Shown: positions 55,327-63,669 of the stretch, piece after piece
Numbering within the stretch: position 1 is the first letter of the stretch
Layout of the letters: the number at the start of each line of letters is the position of its first letter
DNA from: Magnaporthiopsis rhizophila
Taxonomy: Eukaryota > Ascomycota > Sordariomycetes > Magnaporthales > Magnaporthaceae
NCBI GenBank assembly: GCA_003049465.1
Contig: PYSS01000168.1
Location: 1 to 63,669, forward strand
Direction of reading: 5' to 3'
DNA: 63,669 nt
Translations under genes and position numbers: made by a program
Notes under the pieces: generated by a model
Told to the model about the DNA's origin: nothing
What the model saw: the letters and a program-made list of their open reading frames with translations, nothing else
The model's database searches: none

Positions 55327-57498
55327 TCAAATAGACGCTCGTGCCCGGGCACCATCAGCAAGAGGCCCCGGTCCCATCTTGGAGCCGCATTCGGCCAACT
55401 CCAGCCGACGACCGCCGACATCACCAAAGCCCCCGTTTCTCAGCGCCATCATCTCAAACTTCTCCCGCTGCTCGCTTCGACGTTTGACTAGGTGACAGTC
55501 GAGAATCATGTCGACGAGGCCCTGCGCGTCCTGCTGCATGTCCATACGCTCGGCGGCAGTCATGCTGGCGGGTTCTTCACCGGGCCGCGGCTTTCGGTAG
55601 GCCGCGAAAATGATGCCTCGGTTGTGTTCCGACCTGCAATGGTCGTCACCTAGTCCGCCGCTGTGCGTCTGGCCGTGGGAGCCTTCGGCCTGTTTGCCCT
55701 GAGCGCCGGCGCTAAGGCCGGCTACCCGGTTCGCAAACGAGCCCGACGCAGATTGTGCCGCCGTCGACGGCCGTCTTGCGCCATCCTCGCACTCAGGCAC
55801 ATAGCCCGTGTAGAAGGAGCGCGCGTAGCCGCGTTGGTAGTCGTCGGGCTCGGTTCCACGGTACTCTATCCAGCCTTCAGTCTGGAGGATCTTGTTGTGA
55901 ACCCCATATGCGATCTGGAGGGGCGCCTTGACGGTATGCAGGCCATATGCGGCCAGAAAGCGGTAGTTAAGTCCGACTTCATCATCCATACCCCACGATG
56001 TGGGCGTCGCTGGAACCTCGACGTCACTAAGGCGGAGAGACAGGTCGGGTGAAGCCATGTCGGAGAAGCGGAGCGAGGACGAGTCGCGATGGCTCGTACG
56101 GATCGATGAGCCCGAGTCCCTCTTGCTCGTGGCCGAAGCCAGGCTCATGGAGTCGACGAGTACATCCGCCGAAAAGGGGAAACGTGGGAGATTGGCCATC
56201 TTCTTTTTGGGCCACAGGTTGATGACGTAAATAAGGTCGAAGTGATACCTCGCAGCAATCCTGGCTACCTCAAAGGCGGCCATTGCGGCAGCGCGATCCT
56301 CGTTAGTCGCCAGCGAGAGCCTGGCCGAGATGCGTCGTACCGACATCGGGGAGGGCGGCGGCATCTTTGGAATCTGCTTGGCCTTGGGGCTAACGTTGAA
56401 GACTCGGGAATCTCGGCGGTGGACAGTCGGGGGTGTTCGTGGTGGAACAAGCAAGTCGCCAGTATGGACTGATGCCAGCGACCCTTTCACCGCTGGAGAT
56501 GCTGCTGCAATGGGGAGGGCAGGCGACGGCGGACGTGACTCGGCAATATCGTCGTCACTGAGGCCGAGGAAGTCCCCAAGATCAGGCTCCTGCAAAATCG
56601 GGTCGGAAACAGCGGCAAAGTCTGCAGCGTCTGGCAAAGGCGTTTGCGGTAGAAGCAAGCTCTGGAGACTCGGACGCCGTTCGTTTGCATCTTGGCTGCT
56701 TCGTGGCGACTGCGATGGTGAATTTGGTATTGGGACTAATGCGGGAGAGGGCCCTGGTGTCGACCGGTCGGAGTTTCGTGTGGATGGCGACTGCGGGCGG
56801 CTCTCGTCATGGTCAGAGGGTGGCGGGGTCTCACCGCTAGCGTATATGGCGGCGGCTTGGCGGCTAAAGGCGGCGTCAAGCTCGGCGCGCATCGACTTTG
56901 GTAACCTAGGCAAGAGACTGGTGGGACGTTGCGAACCACACAGCGAGGACAGGGAGCGGACGGCATTGCTGTTCTCGCGTTCCGGGAACTCGTAGTGGAC
57001 AAGCGACGAGAGCGACGAGGGCCCGCCCCTTCTCCTGGTGAGGGACGAGGCGCGACGGGGAATGGGAAAAGAGGCGCTCTCGGAGGCCGGGCCTGAACAG
57101 CCGACCGATGATCTTGCGGAGCGGCCGCCGCCCCCAGCCGGTTCAGTGATGCCGCTGGGTAAAGGACATGGCTTGCTCGCGGGAGAGACCTCGTCTCTGG
57201 CGACCATGCGGTTGTCCCTCGGCCTTATGAAAGAGGGCTGAGGAAACAGGCTGTTCTTCTCGGCAACCGAGACAGGCTCCTCGAGCACGGGAGTCGAGGC
57301 CAGGCCCAATGCCGGCTCCGAACGGAACGACTGGAGAGAGGGTACCGTCGTCGAAGACCTGAGCTTGAGTTTTGACCTCCTCAAGGAGCCAAACTTGCGC
57401 TTGCCAAGCAGCTTCTCTATGCCGTGGCTCATGGCGGCGGCGAATGTGAGAGCATTGTCCGGAGGACCAACCCGGTTCGAGTTCTGGCCGACGAACAT
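55327..57498 (-). CDS. Large protein of unknown function, GAF-like segment possible
   Basis: A single-exon frame of 723 residues from ATG at 57498 (context GAAAACATG); the frame is open 61 codons further upstream, but without any ATG. Residues 1-400 are Ser/Pro-rich and look disordered, with a basic patch KLLGKRKFGSLRRSKLKLRS near the start. A folded part begins around 420 with NEDRAAAMAAFEVARIAARY and HFDLIYVINLWPKKK, which reads like a helix and strand of a GAF-type sensor, and continues with WGMDDEVGLNYRFLAAYGLH and RGIIFAAYRKPRPGEEPASM. Such proteins occur across Sordariomycetes as uncharacterized. No membrane segment. Role may be signalling or regulatory, by inference from composition only. 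Confidence 0.8.
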   Translation of the reverse strand: MFVGQNSNRVGPPDNALTFAAAMSHGIEKLLGKRKFGSLRRSKLKLRSSTTVPSLQSFRSEPALGLASTPVLEEPVSVAEKNSLFPQPSFIRPRDNRMVARDEVSPASKPCPLPSGITEPAGGGGRSARSSVGCSGPASESASFPIPRRASSLTRRRGGPSSLSSLVHYEFPERENSNAVRSLSSLCGSQRPTSLLPRLPKSMRAELDAAFSRQAAAIYASGETPPPSDHDESRPQSPSTRNSDRSTPGPSPALVPIPNSPSQSPRSSQDANERRPSLQSLLLPQTPLPDAADFAAVSDPILQEPDLGDFLGLSDDDIAESRPPSPALPIAAASPAVKGSLASVHTGDLLVPPRTPPTVHRRDSRVFNVSPKAKQIPKMPPPSPMSVRRISARLSLATNEDRAAAMAAFEVARIAARYHFDLIYVINLWPKKKMANLPRFPFSADVLVDSMSLASATSKRDSGSSIRTSHRDSSSLRFSDMASPDLSLRLSDVEVPATPTSWGMDDEVGLNYRFLAAYGLHTVKAPLQIAYGVHNKILQTEGWIEYRGTEPDDYQRGYARSFYTGYVPECEDGARRPSTAAQSASGSFANRVAGLSAGAQGKQAEGSHGQTHSGGLGDDHCRSEHNRGIIFAAYRKPRPGEEPASMTAAERMDMQQDAQGLVDMILDCHLVKRRSEQREKFEMMALRNGGFGDVGGRRLELAECGSKMGPGPLADGARARASI

Positions 57499-60400
57499 GT
57501 TTTCTAGCCGGTCCAGAGGAGGACGAACCAATTTCAAGAGGTTGCGGGGGTGGAGCCCAGCGGGCGTGATGGGCGAGTGAAGTTGCCTCGGTCCACGGGA
57601 AGCAGGAGCGGTTATGCAATGACAGGCAGCTTGGCGTGGGTGTGATGGGATCCGGACGGTTCCGCGTTGGTCAGACGGCAACGACAGGACTCAGATTGGT
57701 TGTTGGTCGAGTCAAGGGGCGCAGGCCAAGCGACTTTGCGCAACCGGAGGCATATTTGTACCTGTCTCACAGGCCGGACACAAAGAGGAGGGAGAAATTT
57801 TGTGTTGCCTGGACTGGCTGGATGGATCTGGGAGACGGCGACGTTTTCCTCTGGACGAAAACGAGCGGGGGTGGATGGGTGAGTGGCAGGGAAGGGCGAG
57901 CTGGCTTTAAAGACGCGGAAGATATTTCTGCCTCGTCATTGAGGGAGCAGAGCGGAGTGAGCTACCCACAGCTCCAGCTAACAACCCAGCCGATGCTCGG
58001 CAGTGGGCGGAGGGAGTGAGTGAGCGACGGCAGACGGACCCTCTTGACAGGCGAGACGTTGGTTCGATCTAAGCGCCCGGCTTGCAGCAGCCAGAGTCAG
58101 ATCCAGGGAAGGGCGCAGGACCCAAGGTGTGGGGGGCAGAAAGACGGTGGGCGCACACAAAGGTGAAGGGGTGTGATGCTTCTCTTATAAACCGGATGGA
58201 TCTGATCTCGGTTGGCAGGTGGGGAACTTGGCCAGGCGGGCACCCAGGCGAGGAAGGAGCAGCCAGGAGTCCAGGCAGTGATGTAACGTCTTTTTTTTTT
58301 CTTCTTCTTCTTCTTCTTTCTTACTTTCTTTCTTTCCTTTGCTAAAGATTTCGATTAATGGGCAAGAAGCAACGAGCCTAGGATGGGTCGGGTGGAGGCT
58401 TGGAATCTGATCGGATTTGGTAGGTGAGCAGAGACAAGAAACAACTCACTTCTTGGTGTGGTGGGCAGGGGTGTTCCTTCCGAAAACGCGGAGAGCGTGC
58501 CCCAGCTGGCAGCCGCGCCAGACTCTGCCCTAGCAGTTCTGGAAAGGCGCACACACGGCTAGGACGGCTGCCGCGTGAATTAAAGCATTTCATTCGTCGC
58601 CGCAGCATGTGCCTGCCCATCTTCCTCCTCACCGTCCTTTGCATCCTCCATCCGATATGGACTGACTGGCTCGGTGGAGCTCGGCACGTTTGAATGGAGG
58701 GTTTTACCGGACCAAACTCACGGCTCGATGGTTACCCAGGAGTGCAACCAGCCATGGACGATGGGAGCAATTCGCTTTGCCATCCATTTCCGGGAGACTG
58801 GACGATAAGGGAAGGCCCGAGCTCGTCGACGGGAATTGGAATGATGTGACAAGCTCTCGTCCCCGGAACCCAGCCTGCTGTTGTTCGCATTCCTTTTCTT
58901 CCTTTTTTTTCTTCTTTTTTTTCTACCTTTCTTTTTCTTTTAGACCAGCCAATTAATACCACGGGTAAAGCTGCCACCCCTGCCTCGGTACCAGCACGCA
59001 CGGGCACATGATCGGCGAGTAAAGAAAAAGAAAAGAAAACGGTGGTTCACTCGTTTCGCTACGGAGCGGTCTTACCTTGGAGGATCGGCAGGCCCTGGGC
59101 CTGCTCGAGCTTGCCAAATGCCTCGTGCAGCCACCGAAGACGAGGTCGGGGGAGCTCCAAAATTAGGCTAGCACGCTGAGTGAGGCTCCTCAGCGGGGGA
59201 AAGGCCCCATGCTTGGTGGGGATGGGCCGTATTTCCAGGTGCGATGGGCTGACCCTGGACTTTTGCTCGCGGTTCGAAACAGTGTCGACTACCCTTTGCT
59301 GGAACTGTGTAGCAGTTGACAAGCGCTCGCCATCGTCGGCCTCGGACAGGTAATCAGCGGCCAATTCATTGACGCCGATCCTCCATATTTGAACGCTTTC
59401 GGCCGTCTACCCGAGAGCGGCAGATCTCGGCCGACGGTAGAGGCTGCCTGGGTCCAGGCTTGACACCGCCAATCATGACCTGATCAAGCATGGCCAGGCA
59501 CACAGGAAGGCGCTAGAAAGAAAAGCGACACCCACGCGAACTTGCCGCAAGCAAAACGAGCATGACAAAAGTCGTCATCCTACACCATGTAACCGCGCTG
59601 CTGTCGATGCAAAAAAGGCGGGCATTGGGGACAACGGCCTGACCAGGGTTGACGACCAGGGCACTGCCAGACTGACAGGCGCCTGGTTGGGCTTGTCTAC
59701 CCTCCGCCCCTCCCAAGAAGACAGGGCCCCTGGCCGCAAACAGAAGCTCGCCTTTGGGGCGATGGATTCATGCGCCGCACTATCACATCAGTGAGGGGAG
59801 ACACCAGTCCAGCGGCTGCTACGTGCGGCACACCGCGAATCGTCTGTCTCTTGACGGCTTGCATCACCTGCCTTCTTGCGGAGCCAACACCCCTCCGCCA
59901 TCGCTCCCTTGTTCGTTTTCTTCGTTATTTCAGGCGATGGAGCTAAATCCTCTATGCTACCAACAAGCGGCGCAGAGCTTTCACCGGGGCGATCACCTCG
60001 ATCACACTTTTTGCCGCAACAAGCATCGATCAACAAATCCACCCCAGCCCGCGGCTCATCCAATCCGCGCGAGCTTGTCCCCGGATCTGGCTCTCTCCGG
60101 TCCTCCACTTCTTGTGCTCCCTCCGGCGGGGCCTGGCCTCGTCACTGCCGCCCGAAATCTGGTTGAGTTTTGTGAGTGCCCACTCGATGGACGCTCCTCG
60201 AGTCCACAACGCTGTCCGACTGGGGGGCCCGTCAGGGAAGGAAGACGAATCTCGTAACGCAATTTAGGATAGGTAGCTGGCCGCACCCGAACCAGCTCTC
60301 CGATTTGCTTTCCATGTGTTTTTTTGTGGTACCAAACGAGAAGGAAAAAACAAAGGTCTGTGTGAAATCGAGGGGGTCTCGAGGCGAAAACCAAGGTTGG

Positions 60401-61774
60401 TTGCTGGGCTGCCGGCACATACTCCCTGTGGGTATCCGTTTCCCAGCTGAAGCTTGGCAAGAAAGTCCCGACCTCTCGCATTATCGACGTCGGCAGGTCC
60501 CCGAGCGTCTTTGATTCGCGGCTTCTGATGTGCCGTCACCCGCTACCTAGGGCTTTGCATCCGACAGGTCAAATATTGATTTCCGCAGCTGCCAAACCTG
60601 CAGCACCACGTAGGTCGATCTCAGATATCACATCACCATCTTGTTTGTTCTCCTTTTGCTGCCTCGATTCTTCCTTGATTTTAATCTTCCGACGTCCCGA
60701 AAGGCTCCCTGGCCCGGGCGATCACCCGAACTACTGTGCGACTGTCCAAATCCAGCACGGGCCCGAGCGCACGAGTATTGGCATCCATCATCTGAAGGTT
60801 TCCTCCGAGGGAAAAAAAAAAAAAAATTGTGCCCATCCAACGCGCAGCCCGTCCGAGGTTCGGAATAGCTGCTAGACGCTAGACAACCAAAAAGGGACGG
60901 GACCTGCGTCTGTTTCAAGTCGTCTGGAAGGATTTTAGGCGCAGGCTAAAACATTTGAAATTCAACCTTGTCCATCCCTAGCAAACAAGATCTGGTCCGT
61001 GTTCTGCTTCCTCATGCAAGGCCTAGCGCAGCGTCCCGCCTCCGCGGCCCAGGGAGCTTCAAGCTCTGCCACGCGCGGCTGCTTCACACGCGGGATTCGT
61101 CGAGCCCTTGCCTACCTAGGCTGGCAGGCACCAGGTTTCCCCTTTTTTGATTGCCTGCCAGTGCTCCAGAGACACCAATCCCTTCTCAGCCAGCAGGGCG
61201 CACGCCAGCGCTCGCTAGGTCGGGTCCATGCGGGGCGTCTAGCCTCCGCCATCCTTTTTGCGTTTTTATGTATGCCCTCCTGCCTATGACCCCCATGTTT
61301 TCCAGGCGTAGGTGCATGGTGGCGGATGCAGCCAAGGGCAGCTGAGACGCGCCTTTACGGGGCATCTCGTGGACGTTGCGGCCGTCGCTGCCAGGCCCTG
61401 GACCAGATGGCAGGAGAGTGTGCCTGGCCCAGCTCGCGCTCTGACGTTCGCACCTATCAATATCTTGGATATGTGGCTGCCGTTGCCTGCCACCCATCCA
61501 TCCATCCACCTCGAGAGCGTGATGTTGTGATCTATCTAGAGCCGAACTGTCAGCCTCCTCTCCTTTCTTTCTCGCCCTCTCGGTGGCATGGACGTGTCCC
61601 AGAGCGAGCGAGACCGGTCAGACTAGTCCCGTTGACGTGACACGGGCCGCAAAGGGTGGGCTCCTGTCCAATGGAGTCGCACTATCAAGCGAGCAAGCCG
61701 GCTCGTCCAGCAGTGTCTGCCTCTGCCGCCTTGTCTCGCCAAGTGGCCGGCAAAGCTGGCAATGAAACCACTAG

Positions 61775-61777
<3 letters not shown>

Positions 61778-61831
<54 letters not shown>

Positions 61832-61845
61832 AAAGAAAAAAAAAA
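61778..61845 (+). repeat. 68-nt poly(A) tract
   Basis: Forty-one consecutive A, then G, fifteen A, G and ten A. This is the longest homopolymer in the window. Confidence 0.95.
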
Positions 61846-62729
61846 GACGGAAAAGGACACTACAGCAGCGGATTGACTATCCTTATTTTCATTTTTTGTC
61901 GCCAAACTCCTTCCGGAGTTGTTTCTTGCTTTTTGATTTACCCCTTGTTTTCCCGGATTTGCTCCCTTTTTTTCTTCTGCCATGCCCCTTCCATTCAGAT
62001 GGCGAGACAGGATGTCTCAGTTGGTTGCTTTTGTTCCCCCCGCGCACCAAGGTTAAAAAAAGAAAAAGAGATCTCAGCTCAAGAAGCGGGCACCCAAAAT
62101 CCACCGAGTTCCAATGGATGCCGTGAAAAAATTGACCGACGGCAATCGCACAGGCGCACAGGCGCAACCTGCCCTCTGTCCGGATGGCAAGCCGGAAGGG
62201 CTTAAACGGGCGTACATGAGTTGTGTGGCCCAATTAGGGAGGGAGATAATAGCTGAGCTGGTGCGAGGTGTTGAGGACTCGACATTTTCTTTGCTTTTTC
62301 TCCTCCGTCTCTCTCTCTCTCTCTCCCTTACTTTACGATCGCGTGTACGCCACTTCCTCTCCCTTGCCTTGAACACGAGAGACTACCGGACTTCCCAACG
62401 GAGACCGACGAGCTAGGGAACGAACCAACGAACGAACTATTGCGGGAAAGGAGGTGGAGGAGAAGGGAAAGAAAAAGGGAGAACCACGCGGCGCGACGCA
62501 TGCGAGCCGCCTGTTTCGTTACACCCGTCAACAAAAACTGTTCGGTGGACGAACGGGATGGGATACGCGTACCGCAAAAATGGAAAACGTGCAACTCGAC
62601 CCGGATAACGGCCCTCGCTGCGCTGCAAGGGTGTGCTGTGCCGTGCTTCCGCAGCGCCGATAGCGTGTAGGTCGCTACCTTATGTCTCAATTATAGACAT
62701 GGAAGAAGAAGAACGAAGGAAACTTTCGC

Positions 62730-62757
62730 TTTTTTTTTTTTTTTTTTTTTTTTTTTT
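62730..62757 (+). repeat. 28-nt poly(T) tract
   Basis: Uninterrupted T run in the gene-poor right end, about 900 bp from the poly(A) tract. Confidence 0.95.
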
Positions 62758-63669
62758 GGATGCACAGACGGTTGTTGTTTTGTGTGTCGAATGGAGAGAA
62801 GGCATCAGGCGGGCTGCTGCACATTCACTTCCCTTCATCTCGTCTCATCTCGCCTCGTCTTCCCCGTGCCCCTTTCATCCCCGAGTTCTGACGGACAGTC
62901 CCAAGAGAACAGAAGATCGCGCTTGGGTCCGCAATGCCAAGACCTTTCTTTTTCTTCTTCTTTTTCGTTTCTTTTCTTTTTTGCTTACTGTACCGCATCC
63001 GCTGCAATGCTGATTTGCTCGCCATAATCCTCTTGTGCCCGTGTACCCTGAACCATCTTTGCTTTTTGGGTAGTTTGTCCTCTTGGCGTCGAATTATGGG
63101 ATTGATAGATAGGCGAACGGATGACGCCAGAAAGGACCCTGAAAGGCCGTAATCCCCCCTTTCACTTTTCTTTTCGCGTTAGTGGACCTATAGAACGCAA
63201 TCCGGTGACCCGGGGCGTTGATCGGCTTTCGGCATCCGTCTTCCGTCGGGCCAGAGAACAAGTAACGGCACGGACCTTGTCCTGTTCGACCTTGGGCCGC
63301 CATCATTAGCTGCTTCGGCGTCTATATCCGTGAATGCCGTCCAACTTCCGGGCTGCTGATTATCGATGGCGCGTCCATTGGCCGACGGGGCTGACCCGGT
63401 TAGATAAAGGTTCATCAGTCGGAGGCCTGCGTTCCCTTTGTTTTTTCTTCTCTATTTTATTTTCGTTTTATCGTTACCCGTTGTGGTTTTATCATTTCCC
63501 AATCTCTTTCTTTCTTTTTTTTTTTTAATCACTTTCTCCGTTTTCGACGCCTTTCAATTTCACTCCTACGGATTTGTACGTCCATACCTGTTATTGCTGG
63601 CTTGGTCTACCCAGAGGGTTTAGTGTGTTGTGCTGTGGTAGACTGGTCGCCTGGAGAGCAGGATCACCA

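Larger units (their letters stand above)
57499..63669. other. Gene-poor 6.2-kb region to the window end
   Basis: The first 800 bp are the upstream region of the minus-strand gene, with a T/C tract at 58291-58341. Further pyrimidine tracts lie at 58893-58940 and 62939-62985, a CT run at 62308-62326. A minus-strand open segment at about 59403-59076, bounded by TAG and GTAAGA splice-like ends, reads somewhat like an exon but has no partner. No complete gene found. Confidence 0.45.

Noticed and set aside
1..63669. CRISPR arrays, transposon ORFs, viral genes
   Set aside because: No regularly spaced repeats, transposase, reverse transcriptase or viral protein motifs were seen.

Overview
The window is nuclear DNA of a filamentous ascomycete (Pezizomycotina), most likely a Sordariomycete. 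The signs are GC-rich coding exons with C/G at third positions, short introns (mostly 55-140 bp) with GT..AG ends and GCTAAC/CTGAC-like branch points, TATA boxes 90-210 bp upstream of several starts, and a gene set typical of this group. Nothing looks bacterial, viral or organellar. I reconstructed 18 probably functional protein genes, two broken genes and one intron-containing tRNA-like gene. Exon junctions were chosen by keeping frame and protein-family continuity.

Left part (about 0.9-34 kb) has an accessory, outward-facing character: a small single-pass membrane protein, a Fig1-type claudin-like protein, a secreted LVIVD/choice-of-anchor-B protein, an MFS transporter, a secreted DUF4360 protein, an NmrA-like Rossmann protein, the tRNA-like gene, an orphan protein, a KNH-like type I membrane protein, a 2EXR protein, a decayed gene (24.05-24.8 kb), a damaged secreted Thr-rich Cys protein (25.96-27.08 kb), a secreted HAD phosphatase, a GH105 hydrolase and an M13 metallopeptidase. 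Intergenic spaces are 0.6-2.6 kb. I see no core synthase, so this is not a classical biosynthetic cluster.

Middle and right part (35.7-57.5 kb) is mainly core metabolism and gene expression: an unknown two-exon gene, NAD(P)HX dehydratase, ATP synthase alpha, ribosomal protein uL5 (L11) divergent from snRNP SmB, mitochondrial pyruvate carrier 1, pyruvate carboxylase, and a 723-residue protein of unknown function. MPC1 and pyruvate carboxylase are consecutive and co-oriented, and both act on pyruvate; ATP synthase alpha lies a few kb away. The last 6.2 kb appears gene-free apart from low-complexity tracts (a 68-nt A-rich run, a 28-nt T run, pyrimidine tracts).

The most unusual gene structures are tiny exons: an ATG-only first exon in uL5, a 9-nt exon in SmB, and 8-nt and 12-nt exons in pyruvate carboxylase. 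These would be missed by ORF-based reading. The most interesting protein-level observation is a cysteine module (CxxxxCLRA ... SSACSC) shared by the LVIVD protein, as its C-terminus, and the damaged Thr-rich secreted gene, near its N-terminus.
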